A DNA stretch of 64,000 nt from Parasphingorhabdus sp. GTDB lineage: Bacteria; Pseudomonadota; Alphaproteobacteria; Sphingomonadales; Sphingomonadaceae. Location of the stretch: positions 310,001-374,000 of the forward strand of contig JAUCYS010000001.1 of the NCBI GenBank assembly GCA_030373505.1, in the 5' to 3' direction. Below, in pieces: positions 26,949 through 36,510 of the stretch; the first letter of the stretch is position 1, and each line of letters opens with the position of its first letter. Below the pieces are notes generated by a model. The model searched no databases. It had not been told where the DNA came from and saw only the letters and a list, made by a program, of their open reading frames with translations. The position numbers were made by a program, and so were the translations under genes.

Positions 26949-27907
26949 GCGGTTTCGTCCCCGTTGTTGCTCGCGCTATCTTCCTTCATTTTCCGGGCGA
27001 CCGCCTCGCCGGCGATCTGGACAAAGGCATCGTGCAGGCCGGGCCGTTCGATCGACAGCGATTCGATACCCGCTCCGCCTTCGACAAGAGCGTGCAGCAG
27101 CGGTTCAACGCCGTTTTCCGGCAGGGTGAAGTGCCAGTTGTGGCCGAGCGGCTGGCAGTCTGCCGGGATGGCACTGCGCCAGGGACCGTCGAGATTGCGA
27201 GTCTCGAGATGTACCTGCGGACGCAGCCGGTCGCGGGCGGCTGACACCTTGCCCTTGAAGGGGACCTTGCCGTCGGCAATGATCGCAATTTCCTCGCACA
27301 AGCGCTCGGCATGGGCAATCACATGGGTGGAGAAGATAACCGTGACGCCCTTGTCGGCCTGATCCCGGATCAGTCGTTCCAGCTTGCCCTGGTTGAGGGC
27401 GTCGAGGCCGGAAAAGGGCTCGTCGAGAATGATCAGGTCGGGATCGTGCACCAGCGTGCCGAGCAATTGCACCGTCTGGGCCATGCCCTTGGACAATTGC
27501 CGGATCTGCTTGTCGGTTGCATCGCCGAGGCCATGTGCCTTCATCATCGAACGACCGCGTTTGCGGCCTTCCGCCAGCGGCAAACCGCGCAATGCGCCCA
27601 TGAAGGCAATTGCGTCATAGGCCTTCATCGACTGGTAGAGGCCGCGTTCCTCGGGCAGGTAGCCCACCTGGTGCGCCTTGGAAATCGGATCCGGCGAGCC
27701 GAGAAGAAAGCGTTCACCCTCGTCGGGGTCGATGATCCCCAGCAGCATCCGCAGGGCGGTTGTCTTGCCCGCGCCATTCGGTCCCAAAATCCCGAATATG
27801 CTGCCTTTGGTGATCGTCAGGTCAATGCCGTCCACGGCGGCTTCGCCATCGAATCTCTTGACGATATTGCGGGCTTCTATGGCGAATTGGGGGTCGGGCG
27901 CGTGCAT
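26945..27907 (-). CDS. ABC transporter ATP-binding protein (NatA-like)
   Basis: A 320-residue ATPase. Walker A is GPNGAGKTT, the signature is QLSKGMAQTVQLLG (a variant of LSGGQ), Walker B is LIILDEPFSGLD, and the switch His is in VIFSTHVIAHAE. A C-terminal domain of about 90 residues after the ATPase core is typical of the DUF4162-containing exporters. It is the first gene of a two-gene operon with the permease and is divergent from queG by 44 nt, so the two promoters must overlap. Confidence 0.92.
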   Translation of the reverse strand: MHAPDPQFAIEARNIVKRFDGEAAVDGIDLTITKGSIFGILGPNGAGKTTALRMLLGIIDPDEGERFLLGSPDPISKAHQVGYLPEERGLYQSMKAYDAIAFMGALRGLPLAEGRKRGRSMMKAHGLGDATDKQIRQLSKGMAQTVQLLGTLVHDPDLIILDEPFSGLDALNQGKLERLIRDQADKGVTVIFSTHVIAHAERLCEEIAIIADGKVPFKGKVSAARDRLRPQVHLETRNLDGPWRSAIPADCQPLGHNWHFTLPENGVEPLLHALVEGGAGIESLSIERPGLHDAFVQIAGEAVARKMKEDSASNNGDETA

Positions 27908-27951
27908 TTACGGCTTTCATATATGGCGGTAGTGTTTGATAGGGACAGGCT

Positions 27952-29007
27952 ATGCCGGATGACAAGTTAAGATTGGCCGAAGCGCTGGAAAAAAAGGCGA
28001 GGGAAGAGGGGTTTTCTGCCGTGGGCATCGCCCCGGCCAGCCTCGCACCCGAAACCCGGCAGCGGCTGCAGCGCTGGCTGGGCGAAGGCCGTCAGGGTGA
28101 CATGATCTGGATGGCCAACCGGGCCGACGAACGCTCCGACCCGCAGACGCTGTGGCCCGATGTCGAAACGGTCATCATGCTGGGCATGAGCTATGCCCCG
28201 GCCACCGACCCGTTTGCGCTGGAGGATGTGGCCGATCACGGGCGCATCTCGGTCTACGCCCAGGGCAAGGACTATCATGATGTCGTCAAGGGGGCGCTGA
28301 AGCGCACCGCCGGCTGGCTGGTCGGCCAGGCCGAATGCGAGGTGAAGGTCTTTGTCGACACCGCGCCGGTGATGGAAAAGCCGCTGGCGGAAGCCGCAGG
28401 TCTTGGCTGGCAGGGCAAGCATACCAATGTCGTCAGCCGGACCCATGGCAGCTGGCTGTTTCTGGGCGCCATCTACACGACGCTCGATCTGGCGCCGTCA
28501 AAGCCGGGCAGGGACAGTTGCGGCAGTTGCACCGCCTGTCAGGATATCTGCCCGACCAATGCCTTTCCCGCGCCCTATCAGCTCGACGCCCGCGCCTGCA
28601 TTTCCTACCTGACGATCGAGCACAAGGGGCCGATTCCGCATCAATATCGCAAGGCCATCGGCAACCATATCTACGGTTGTGACGACTGCCTGGCGATCTG
28701 TCCCTGGAACAAATTTGCGCAGGCGGGGGCGGCGAACAAGGCCTTCTTGCCGCGTGCCGAGCTGGCTGCGCCGGCGCTGGCGGACTTGTTGTCGCTCGAT
28801 GATGCCGGTTTCCGGCAGATATTTTCGGGATCGCCGATCAAGCGGAGTGGTCGCAACCGGATGGTGCGCAACGCGCTGATCGCCGCCGGCAACAGCGGGG
28901 ATGCCGCGCTGATCGCGCCGGTCAAAGCGCTGCTGGCGGATGAGGATGATGTCGTTCGGGAAGCGGCCGGCTGGGCGCTTGAACAGTTGGCCTCAGCGCA
29001 GACGTAA
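27952..29007 (+). CDS. queG: Epoxyqueuosine reductase QueG
   Basis: A 351-residue cobalamin- and Fe-S-dependent enzyme for the last step of queuosine synthesis, reducing epoxyqueuosine in tRNA anticodons. The two [4Fe-4S] motifs are DSCGSCTACQDICPTNAF and CDDCLAICPWN with CysPro endings. The N-terminal reductive dehalogenase-like core has SVYAQGKDYHDVVK. A C-terminal HEAT-like helical repeat (ALLADEDDVVREAAGWALEQL) is complete. The stop overlaps the convergent lipoprotein gene by 15 nt. Confidence 0.95.
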   Translation: MPDDKLRLAEALEKKAREEGFSAVGIAPASLAPETRQRLQRWLGEGRQGDMIWMANRADERSDPQTLWPDVETVIMLGMSYAPATDPFALEDVADHGRISVYAQGKDYHDVVKGALKRTAGWLVGQAECEVKVFVDTAPVMEKPLAEAAGLGWQGKHTNVVSRTHGSWLFLGAIYTTLDLAPSKPGRDSCGSCTACQDICPTNAFPAPYQLDARACISYLTIEHKGPIPHQYRKAIGNHIYGCDDCLAICPWNKFAQAGAANKAFLPRAELAAPALADLLSLDDAGFRQIFSGSPIKRSGRNRMVRNALIAAGNSGDAALIAPVKALLADEDDVVREAAGWALEQLASAQT

Positions 29008-29364
29008 GGCTTTGACGCAGCTGACCCGGTCGACGGCTGCGCCATCGCTGCGCCGGGTGTCGATATGCGTTACGCGCTGGGGGCCTCCCGATTCCTGCGG
29101 GTAGAGATAGGCATCGAGGATGCAGGCACCGCTGGAGAATTGCAGTTTCCGGGCCGGTGGTTCGGATATATCGAGCTGAGGATTGCCAAACAGGCGGGTC
29201 AGCTGATCGGCGGTCTTGCCCATGACAATTTCGAGACCGGAAATGGAACTGAGCGGTGATCCCGATACGGCCGGCAGGCTGGGACCTCTGGTCGATGGCG
29301 AACCCGTCGAGGCGCAGGCGGCCAGCGCCGGCAAGCTGAACAATATCAGAAATTTGGCTTTCAT
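28993..29364 (-). CDS. Small putative lipoprotein
   Basis: A 123-residue product when started at MKAKFLILFSLPALAACAS, where LAAC is a lipobox. After a Ser/Pro-rich linker comes LEIVMGKTADQLTRLFGNPQLDISEPP, a SmpA/BamE-like turn, then LQFSSGACILDAYLYP. This 'MGKT...LFGNP' sequence is shared by small sphingomonad lipoproteins of unknown role. Longer upstream starts would overlap the EI24 gene and mask the signal peptide. It may be co-transcribed with the EI24 gene, 5 nt upstream. Confidence 0.78.
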   Translation of the reverse strand: MKAKFLILFSLPALAACASTGSPSTRGPSLPAVSGSPLSSISGLEIVMGKTADQLTRLFGNPQLDISEPPARKLQFSSGACILDAYLYPQESGGPQRVTHIDTRRSDGAAVDRVSCVKALRLR

Positions 29365-29369
29365 GGTCG

Positions 29370-30062
29370 CTATGCTTCCTTCTTCCCATGCACCAGATGG
29401 GTAGCCATAGCGGCTGTCAAAACCGGCGCAAGGAAATTGACAAAGGGGATCGCCAGCAACAGCGCTGCGATCAGTCCCAGGACAAAGCGCTGGACTTTCG
29501 GAAGCCGCCATTCCGTTGCCAGATTGCGATAATCGGACATATGGCGTGCGGCGACCATATCCTGCAGGTCGCGGCCCAGTAAAATGCCATTGACCGCAAA
29601 AAAAGCGATCGGGACGCCGATGCCGGTCACCAGCAGCAGGATATAGAGCGGTGCGGCGACAATATTATAGCCGAGGGCGCGACCGGTGGAAGCAAGACCC
29701 ATTCTAATGCCGAGCAGGTAGCCCGGGGGCTTCGCCGTCTCCGCCAGCTTCGGATAATAGCGCCGCTCGACCGCGTTGACGATATCGTCCGAAAAGATGT
29801 TCAGCACAAAAATGGCGACGATCCGGAACAGCAGAAGTCCGGTCAAAATGGCGATGATCGCGGCTGCGGTTGCTGCAGCGAATCCCCCCTGCGTCCAGCC
29901 GAGCCAGGCGAACAGCCAGACCAGCCCGAAATAGGCTGCGACCCCGAACAGAGCGAACAGCAGGATGGTGAGCGCTATCACCTTGAGCAGAATGGCCAAG
30001 ATGGTCCGGTCGGCGAGCTGCGCAAGCGCACGGGTGAAGGCCTGGATCATTTTCAACGCCAT
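29370..30062 (-). CDS. EI24 domain-containing membrane protein (CysZ-like)
   Basis: A 230-residue protein with about six hydrophobic segments (LKVIALTILLFALFGVAAYF, AAIIAILTGLLLFRIVAIFV, YILLLVTGIGVPIAFFAV, FVLGLIAALLLAIPFVNFL). The motif NGILLGRDLQDMVAARHMS followed by an aromatic-rich linker is the EI24/CysZ signature. CysZ proteins are sulfate permeases; no sulfate assimilation gene is close, so transport of sulfate is only a family possibility. Confidence 0.88.
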   Translation of the reverse strand: MALKMIQAFTRALAQLADRTILAILLKVIALTILLFALFGVAAYFGLVWLFAWLGWTQGGFAAATAAAIIAILTGLLLFRIVAIFVLNIFSDDIVNAVERRYYPKLAETAKPPGYLLGIRMGLASTGRALGYNIVAAPLYILLLVTGIGVPIAFFAVNGILLGRDLQDMVAARHMSDYRNLATEWRLPKVQRFVLGLIAALLLAIPFVNFLAPVLTAAMATHLVHGKKEA

Positions 30063-30157
30063 GTCACGATTGGCGGCCCGGCGTCAATTCTGCTTGATGG
30101 TTCCGGAGCAAGGCCCTAACGCGTCCCGACCATTGAAACTGCGCCTAAAGGATTTTT

Positions 30158-31156
30158 ATGAGCACTGAAGCCCGTTATGATATTGTCGCGATCGGCAATG
30201 CAATTGTAGATGTGATCGCTCAGGCCAGTGATGAATTTCTCGAAGAAGAGCAGCTGGTCAAGGGCAGCATGGCCCTGATCGATGCCAACCGGGCGCAGGA
30301 ATTGTACCGGGACATGGGTCCGGCGCGCGAAATCAGCGGCGGTTCCGGGGCCAATACTCTGGCCGGGGCGTCGACTCTGGGCCGCCAGTGCGCGCTGATT
30401 GCGCAGGTTGCCGATGATCAGCTGGGCGAGGTCTTCGCTCATGATATTCGCGCTACCGGGATCGATTTTGATGTGCCGCCGCTGGGCAAGGAGCCACCGA
30501 CCGCGCGCTGCCTGATCTTTGTGACCGAAGATGCCCAGCGCACGATGAATACCTTTCTCGGTGCGTCGCAATTTCTGCCTCCGGCAGCGGTTGATGCGGA
30601 GCTGATCGCCAGCGGCGCGATTCTCTATCTGGAAGGCTATCTGTGGGATGCCGAGGAGCCGAAGGCGGCGATGGCGCTGGGGATCGATATTGCCAGGAAG
30701 CACGAGCGGAAGGTTGCCTTCACCCTGTCGGATACATTCTGTGTGGACCGGCACCGTGCGGAATTCCGCGAACTGATCGACGGCGGCAAGATTGATATCC
30801 TGTTTGCCAATGAAGCCGAAATCAAGATGCTGGCCGAGACCGAGGATTTTGATGCGGCGGTTTCCGAGACGGCTGCCAGGGTCGAAACACTGGTGGTGAC
30901 GCGGAGCGAAAAAGGCGCAATCGCGGTGCGGGACGGCAAGACCACAGCCGTTGCTGCGGAGCCGGTCGACCATATTATCGATACGACCGGCGCCGGCGAC
31001 CTGTTCGCATCCGGTTTCCTCAGCGGCTATGTTGAACAGCGTTCGATGGAAGATTGTCTGACCATGGGCGCGATCGCCGCCGCGGAAGTCATCTCCCATT
31101 ATGGTGCCCGCCCGGAAGCCGATCTGAAGGAGCTGGTGAAAGCCCGGCTCGGCTGA
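30158..31156 (+). CDS. Adenosine kinase (PfkB family)
   Basis: A 332-residue PfkB sugar kinase. The N-terminal GNAIVDVIAQ and the substrate lid GGSGANTLAGASTLGR fit adenosine kinase, and the anion hole with the catalytic Asp is DTTGAGDLFASGFL. It phosphorylates adenosine to AMP in purine salvage. A TTTTTATG start context with AAAGGA upstream is good. The preceding EI24 gene is divergent, and the flippase gene is convergent with no gap. 'cysZ-EI24' and adenosine kinase neighbours are unrelated in function. Confidence 0.9.
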   Translation: MSTEARYDIVAIGNAIVDVIAQASDEFLEEEQLVKGSMALIDANRAQELYRDMGPAREISGGSGANTLAGASTLGRQCALIAQVADDQLGEVFAHDIRATGIDFDVPPLGKEPPTARCLIFVTEDAQRTMNTFLGASQFLPPAAVDAELIASGAILYLEGYLWDAEEPKAAMALGIDIARKHERKVAFTLSDTFCVDRHRAEFRELIDGGKIDILFANEAEIKMLAETEDFDAAVSETAARVETLVVTRSEKGAIAVRDGKTTAVAAEPVDHIIDTTGAGDLFASGFLSGYVEQRSMEDCLTMGAIAAAEVISHYGARPEADLKELVKARLG

Positions 31157-32710
31157 TCAGTCTTTCATTTTGAACAAGGTCCGGTCTTCCGGCCCGAAGC
31201 CCCATTTCCAGATGACCCAGGCGTAGCTGCCCAGGATCATCGGGATGCCGACGATCAGCTCCGCCCATTCGGGCAGACGGGTGGCCAGATAGCCGATCGC
31301 GCTGGCCACGCCGATTGCGATCAGCAGGGTCCAGCGCCATCCGTTGACCGGGGCTCCCAGCAGCTTTGACAGGAAGATTGCTTTGACGACCGAGGCATAG
31401 GCCAGCGCCACCATCAGGGCCGCCGCGACGGCCGCTGCCTGAAACAGAGGCCCCCATGCCATGTAGAGGCTGATCTGGATGAAGGCGACGCTGAGCGCAG
31501 CCTGCAGCAGCAGCATCGACAGCGAGATCAGCAGATTGCGGTGGCGGGCGATGTAGACCAAGGCGGATTCGCTGACCACGGCGGTTGCAGCGACCGCTTC
31601 CGCCGCCAGCAGGAAGGCTAGCGCACCGGTTCCGCCGACGAAATTCGGGCCGACCAGTCCCATCACCGCTTCTCCCGGAATCGCCAGCGCAAGGGCGATG
31701 CCGATCTGGGCAGCGATGATCCAGTAGCCGACCTGGCTGACCTGACTGGCAATGGCCTTCATATTGCCGTCCGCCAGATTGCGCGTGATGACGGGGCCGA
31801 GAATGGGATCGAAACTGGTCTTGAGCTTCTGCGGCAGGCTCGCCACCTGCTGGGCGATATAATAGACACCGACAATCGCGGGAGAGGCGAACAGGCCGAG
31901 GATCGCCAGATCCAGCCGGCGCGATCCCCACTCGGCGGCATCGGCAGCCGCGAGCGGCATGTTGCGCCGGGCGATTTTTGCGATCTTGCCTGGTTCCGGG
32001 CGCCAGCCCCGGGGCAGGCCATAGCTTTTGAACAAGGGCCAGAGCGAGGCGGCCAGTGCCGCGATCATCGACACGACATAGGCGAGGATCAATCCGTCGC
32101 GCAGCGAATAATAAGAGAAAAGAAAGGCGGCGATGCTGATCGTCCAGGGTTCGACGATGGACCGGGCGCGCACGGTCGCTGCGATATCATAGCGATAGGC
32201 GAGGGCGGCGAGGGCAATATCCGCTCCGACAACGGTGAAGATGACCAGCGGCAAAAAGCGGTCGAGGCCGTTGATTTCGCTATTGGGGAACATGATGAAG
32301 GGAAAGATGATGAGGATCGCTGCCGCAATGGCCGAGGCCAGGAAGCTGACCAGCAGGCCATCCCAGACGACATGCACATGCGGTCTTTCGGTTTTGCTGA
32401 GCTGCGCCGCCAGCCCGCGTTTGAGCCCGAGCGTGGCAAGCTGCGCGGCAAATTCGACAACCAGTATCGCATAGGCAAACCGGCCCAGCGTATCCGGACC
32501 ATAGATACGTCCGGCGATGAACAGAAACGGCAGACGCGCAGCCAGCCGCAGCAGGAACCCGAAGATATTGGTCCGCCCGCCCTTGGCCAGCGCTGCAATA
32601 TCTTCCTGGTTCTTGTTCTCGTCCGGCCTGGCATCCGGGGATGCAGCACCAGCCGCGCCTGATGGTTCAGGACTGTTCAAATCGCTCTCCGGCTGGTCCG
32701 CTTCAAGCAC
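31157..32710 (-). CDS. Lipopolysaccharide/polysaccharide biosynthesis flippase (MATE/Wzx-like)
   Basis: A 517-residue membrane protein with 12-14 helices, e.g. FLLRLAARLPFLFIAGRIYGP, SFLASAIAAAILIIFPFIMF, ILAYVVSMIAALAASLWPLF. The N-terminus (about 40 residues) is hydrophilic and acidic. The pattern is that of oligosaccharide flippases of the polysaccharide transport family. It starts at a GTG with no clear ribosome site, since an in-frame stop lies 9 nt upstream. Its stop adjoins that of adenosine kinase. The substrate may be an exopolysaccharide repeat unit. Confidence 0.85.
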   Translation of the reverse strand: MLEADQPESDLNSPEPSGAAGAASPDARPDENKNQEDIAALAKGGRTNIFGFLLRLAARLPFLFIAGRIYGPDTLGRFAYAILVVEFAAQLATLGLKRGLAAQLSKTERPHVHVVWDGLLVSFLASAIAAAILIIFPFIMFPNSEINGLDRFLPLVIFTVVGADIALAALAYRYDIAATVRARSIVEPWTISIAAFLFSYYSLRDGLILAYVVSMIAALAASLWPLFKSYGLPRGWRPEPGKIAKIARRNMPLAAADAAEWGSRRLDLAILGLFASPAIVGVYYIAQQVASLPQKLKTSFDPILGPVITRNLADGNMKAIASQVSQVGYWIIAAQIGIALALAIPGEAVMGLVGPNFVGGTGALAFLLAAEAVAATAVVSESALVYIARHRNLLISLSMLLLQAALSVAFIQISLYMAWGPLFQAAAVAAALMVALAYASVVKAIFLSKLLGAPVNGWRWTLLIAIGVASAIGYLATRLPEWAELIVGIPMILGSYAWVIWKWGFGPEDRTLFKMKD

Positions 32711-32757
32711 AGACGTCTAAAGCAATTTTCCAAATATGTCATCATCTTGCCTTTGGC

Positions 32758-33753
32758 CTAGCGGCGTTCGGAAACCAGAGGCCTTGTCATGAGCCGGGTG
32801 ACCACAGACTGAACATCGGCGGTGCCGGCGAGCAAGGCGCAGACCGCCTCGACGATCGGCATGTCGATGCCGCGCGCCTTGGCATCCAGCTGCAGCACGG
32901 GCGCGGTGGAAGCGCCCTCGGCGACCGTCGCGCGATCGGACAGGAGCGATTCGGCCGACTGGCCTTCTCCCAGCCCCCGGCCGAGCGAGAAATTGCGCGA
33001 GCTGGTCGATGAACAGGTCAGCACCAGATCACCAAGGCCGCACAGACCGGCCAGGGTTTCCGCTCTGGCACCGCGCGCTTCGCCATAGCGGAGCATTTCG
33101 GCAAAGCCGCGACTGATCAGCGACGCCCGGGCGTTCTGCCCGAGACCGGCGCCGTCGACCACGCCGCAACCGATCGCCAGTACATTCTTGACCGCGCCGC
33201 CGATTTCGGCGCCGATCACATCATCGGAAAAATAGGGCCGGAAGCCGGTTTTGGCGATCAGGGGGTTGAGTCTGTGCCACAGTTCCTCGCTTTCGCAGGC
33301 CAGGGTCAGCGCCGTAGGCAAGCCTTGCGCCACTTCATGGGCAAAGGTCGGGCCGGACAGCACCGCGAGCGGATTATCGGGCCGCAATTCGGCAGCTACC
33401 TCGCTCATCAGCATCCGGCTTTCGGCCTCGATACCCTTGCAGCACAATATCAGCGTCGAATCGCTCTGCGGCAGCGTCTGGAGCGTCGAGCGCAGATGCT
33501 GCGCCGGCGTGACCAGCAACAGCACGTCGCACGCCGCCATCGCATCCCAGTCCTGCGTCGCGACGATCGTCTCGCGGAGCGGATAGCCGGGGAGAAAAGA
33601 GCGGTTTTCGCGATCCCCGTTGATCTGGGCGACCGTTTCCGGTTCGCGTGCCCACAGCAGCAGCTGCGGCTCGCCCTCGGAAAGCACCTGCGCCAATGCG
33701 GTGCCCCAGGCGCCCGCGCCAATCACGCCAATTTTTCTGCTGATATCGTTCAT
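32758..33753 (-). CDS. gpsA: Glycerol-3-phosphate dehydrogenase [NAD(P)+]
   Basis: A 331-residue GpsA, making sn-glycerol-3-phosphate from DHAP for phospholipids. The Rossmann motif is IGVIGAGAWGTALAQ, and the substrate and catalytic region is GGAVKNVLAIGCGVVDGAGLG, with the catalytic Lys. I place the start at MNDISRKIG because it overlaps the tsaD stop by 4 nt (ATGA), typical for coupled genes. A longer frame extends into tsaD without family similarity. Confidence 0.96.
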   Translation of the reverse strand: MNDISRKIGVIGAGAWGTALAQVLSEGEPQLLLWAREPETVAQINGDRENRSFLPGYPLRETIVATQDWDAMAACDVLLLVTPAQHLRSTLQTLPQSDSTLILCCKGIEAESRMLMSEVAAELRPDNPLAVLSGPTFAHEVAQGLPTALTLACESEELWHRLNPLIAKTGFRPYFSDDVIGAEIGGAVKNVLAIGCGVVDGAGLGQNARASLISRGFAEMLRYGEARGARAETLAGLCGLGDLVLTCSSTSSRNFSLGRGLGEGQSAESLLSDRATVAEGASTAPVLQLDAKARGIDMPIVEAVCALLAGTADVQSVVTRLMTRPLVSERR

Positions 33754-34784
33754 GCCTTCACTCCCGCGCCGCGCGCCTTGTCCGCTGTCGGATCGAGCGG
33801 CCAGCGGGGCCGGGCGACAAAGTCCAGCGGATCGGTGAGACCGGCGGCGAAACGCTCGGCTCCCGCCCAGGCGATCATCGCGGCATTGTCGGTGCACAGC
33901 CATTGCGGCGGCGCGGTGAAGGCCATGCTGTTCTGTTCTGCCACCTGTTCGAGCATCGCACGGATCGGACTATTGGCGGCGACGCCGCCAGCGACCACCA
34001 GATGGGCGCAGCTTTGCTGCTCGGCAATCGCCTTTTCCAGCCGGTCACGCAAGCAATCTACGACGGCCTGCTGGAAAGAAGCGGCGATATCCTCGGGCCG
34101 GTAGGTTCCGCCCTGATGGGCGCGCACCACGGCGCTTTTCAGCCCGGCGAAGGAAAAATGAGGTTCAGCGGACCGGATCAGCGGGCGGGGCAGGGGCACG
34201 GCAGCCGGATCGCCCTGTCTGGCAAAGGCTTCGACCTTTGGGCCGCCGGGATAGCCGAGACCCAGGATTTTCGCGGTCTTGTCGAAGGCTTCGCCGGCCG
34301 CATCGTCGATGGTGGTCGCCAATCGCCGATATTGACCGACGCCCTCGACTCGCAGGATCTGGCAATGGCCGCCGGAGACTAGCATCAGCAGATAGGGAAA
34401 GGCGAGATCCGGATTGACCAGTCGCGGCGACAGCGCGTGACCCTCCAGATGATTGACCGCGACCAGCGGTTTCCCGGCAGCCATCGCCAGCGCCTTGCCG
34501 GTGACGAGGCCGACCATCACGCCGCCGATCAGGCCGGGGCCGGCAGTGGCGGCGATGGCGTCGACATCGTCCAGCGACTTGCCGGCTTCGGCGAGGGCCG
34601 CCTCGATCAAGGGCGTCAGGATTTCGGCATGGGCGCGGGCAGCGATCTCGGGAACGACGCCACCATAAGGAGCATGTTCGGCTTCCTGGCCAGCCAGTTT
34701 GTGCGCCAGAATCTCCCGATCCGACGTGACTAGCGCGGCCGCCGTTTCGTCGCAGCTGGATTCAATTCCCAAAATCAGGCTCAT
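33750..34784 (-). CDS. tsaD: tRNA N6-adenosine threonylcarbamoyltransferase TsaD
   Basis: A 344-residue TsaD (Kae1/YgjD), catalysing t6A37 formation in tRNAs decoding ANN codons. The N-terminal ASKHA nucleotide motif is LGIESSCDETAAA, and iron is held by His112 and His116 (AVNHLEGHALSP). AHAEILTP is also conserved. The family's C-terminal VVAGGVAANSPIR is present. It forms an operon with gpsA and is divergent from hemC with a 44-nt gap. Confidence 0.97.
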   Translation of the reverse strand: MSLILGIESSCDETAAALVTSDREILAHKLAGQEAEHAPYGGVVPEIAARAHAEILTPLIEAALAEAGKSLDDVDAIAATAGPGLIGGVMVGLVTGKALAMAAGKPLVAVNHLEGHALSPRLVNPDLAFPYLLMLVSGGHCQILRVEGVGQYRRLATTIDDAAGEAFDKTAKILGLGYPGGPKVEAFARQGDPAAVPLPRPLIRSAEPHFSFAGLKSAVVRAHQGGTYRPEDIAASFQQAVVDCLRDRLEKAIAEQQSCAHLVVAGGVAANSPIRAMLEQVAEQNSMAFTAPPQWLCTDNAAMIAWAGAERFAAGLTDPLDFVARPRWPLDPTADKARGAGVKA

Positions 34785-34828
34785 GACGCTTTTACTTAGG
34801 CGCTCAAGCCATTAGGACAAGCGCTATC

Positions 34829-35782
34829 ATGAGCGAAGACAGCAAAAAAGAGATTCTCGCCGGACTGGACCGTCCCCTGCGTATCGGCACACGGCAATCG
34901 CCGCTGGCCATGGCACAGGCCCGGATGGCGGCCAATGCGCTGCTGTCGACCCATGCCTGGCGATCCGAGCAGGTGGAACTGGTGCCGATGGTCGCGAGCG
35001 GCGACAAGATACTCGATCGTTCGCTTGCCGAAGTTGGCGGCAAGGCTTTGTGGACCAAGGAACTGGACCACGCGCTCGACAATGGCGAAATCGACTGTTC
35101 GGTGCACAGCATGAAGGATGTCGAAACCATCCGGCCCGAGCAATTCATTCTGGCCGCGATGCTGGAGCGGGCGGATATTCATGACCGGCTGATCGGTTCG
35201 GATTCGATCGAGGCGCTTCGGGAAGGCGCCATCGTCGGCACCGCCTCGCCGCGGCGCAAGGCGCAGCTGCTGCGGCAGAGAAGCGATCTGGATATCCGGC
35301 TGATTCGCGGCAATGTCCAGACGCGGCTGCAGAAAATCGAGGACGGCGACTATGACGCGACGCTGCTCGCCGCTGCCGGTCTCGACCGTCTTGATATGTG
35401 TGATGTCGGGATCGAGATATCGGATGAGATCATGCTGCCGGCACCGGCACAGGGTGCGATCGGGATCGAAGCCCGGGCCGATGACCGGCATGTCCGCCAT
35501 CTGATGCGCGGGATATCATCGACCACCACCTTTCGCGCGGTGATCGCCGAGCGACTGTTTCTCAAGCGGCTGACGGCGGACTGTCACAGCCCGGTCGCCG
35601 CTCTGGCCACGATTGACGGCGCGCGGGCCTATCTGCGGGCCGAAATTCTTTTGCCCGACGGCTCGGAATGCGTTGCCGGCAGTTCCCATTTCGATATTGG
35701 CGATGTCTCCGCCCCGGCGATTTTGGCGGAAACGCTTCTCGGGCAGGCCAGCCCGGAGCTGAAAGCCATATTTGGACAATGA
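34829..35782 (+). CDS. hemC: Hydroxymethylbilane synthase
   Basis: A 317-residue porphobilinogen deaminase of heme synthesis. The start RIGTRQSPLAMAQARMAANAL is characteristic, VHSMKDVETI binds substrate, and RGNVQTRLQKI holds the dipyrromethane region. The cofactor-carrying Cys252 lies in TADCHSPVAALA. The stop overlaps the hemD start by 4 nt, so hemC and hemD are coupled. Confidence 0.96.
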   Translation: MSEDSKKEILAGLDRPLRIGTRQSPLAMAQARMAANALLSTHAWRSEQVELVPMVASGDKILDRSLAEVGGKALWTKELDHALDNGEIDCSVHSMKDVETIRPEQFILAAMLERADIHDRLIGSDSIEALREGAIVGTASPRRKAQLLRQRSDLDIRLIRGNVQTRLQKIEDGDYDATLLAAAGLDRLDMCDVGIEISDEIMLPAPAQGAIGIEARADDRHVRHLMRGISSTTTFRAVIAERLFLKRLTADCHSPVAALATIDGARAYLRAEILLPDGSECVAGSSHFDIGDVSAPAILAETLLGQASPELKAIFGQ

Positions 35783-36465
35783 TTCGGCCGCTGCTGATCC
35801 TGCGGCCGCTGGACGGCGCGTTGCAGACACAGCGGCGGGCGCAGGAACGGGGACTGCAGACGGTCGTGGATCCGCTGTTCAGTGTCGAGTCCGTGGCATG
35901 GTCCGGCCCTGCGGCACAGAACTTTGATGCGCTGTTGCTGACCAGTGCCAATGCGGTTGCCCGGGCCGGAGCCCGGCTGGATGTCTATAAGTCCCTGCCT
36001 GTGCTCGCCGTCGGCGAAGCAACGGCCAGAGCCGCAGAAAAGGCGGGATTATCGATAGAAAAAATCGGCGCATCCAGCGGGCAGGCGTTGCTCGATTCCC
36101 TGGCGGAAGACCGTTACCGCAGGATTTTGTGGCTGGCGGGGGAGCAGCATAGCCGGCTTGATGCCGGGCAGCGGGTCTTGCATATCGTTCCGGTCTACCG
36201 GTCGAGAGCGGTCCCCTTGGGCGAGAAGGCGGCAGCCTGTCTGCAGGGGGACGCCGTTATCCTGCTCCATTCGGCGCGGGCAGCGAAGCATCTGGTCGAA
36301 GAGCTGGATCGTCTGGGGATAAAACGGGGCGGCCATCACGTGGTGGCCTTTTCCGCCAAGGTGGCAGAAGCAGCGGGACCGGGCTGGCGAGGGCTCCACG
36401 TCGCGGCGCATCCGGACGACGACACTTTACTGTCTCTGGCGAGCGGACTATGCCGGGATGAATGA
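35779..36465 (+). CDS. hemD: Uroporphyrinogen-III synthase
   Basis: A 228-residue HemD-like protein that would cyclise hydroxymethylbilane to uroporphyrinogen III. HemD sequences diverge strongly; recognised here are LLILRPLDGALQTQRRAQERG, DALLLTSANAVARAG, AVGEATARAAEKAG and AVILLHSARAAKHLVEEL, which give the two-lobed alternating alpha/beta pattern. Its ATG is in the last codon of hemC, and the genomic position confirms the call. A mitofilin-like gene follows after 45 nt. Confidence 0.9.
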   Translation: MIRPLLILRPLDGALQTQRRAQERGLQTVVDPLFSVESVAWSGPAAQNFDALLLTSANAVARAGARLDVYKSLPVLAVGEATARAAEKAGLSIEKIGASSGQALLDSLAEDRYRRILWLAGEQHSRLDAGQRVLHIVPVYRSRAVPLGEKAAACLQGDAVILLHSARAAKHLVEELDRLGIKRGGHHVVAFSAKVAEAAGPGWRGLHVAAHPDDDTLLSLASGLCRDE

Positions 36466-36510
36466 CAATATGTGGTTCGCCATCTGGCCGGGCCGGGAAA
36501 GGAAACCGGA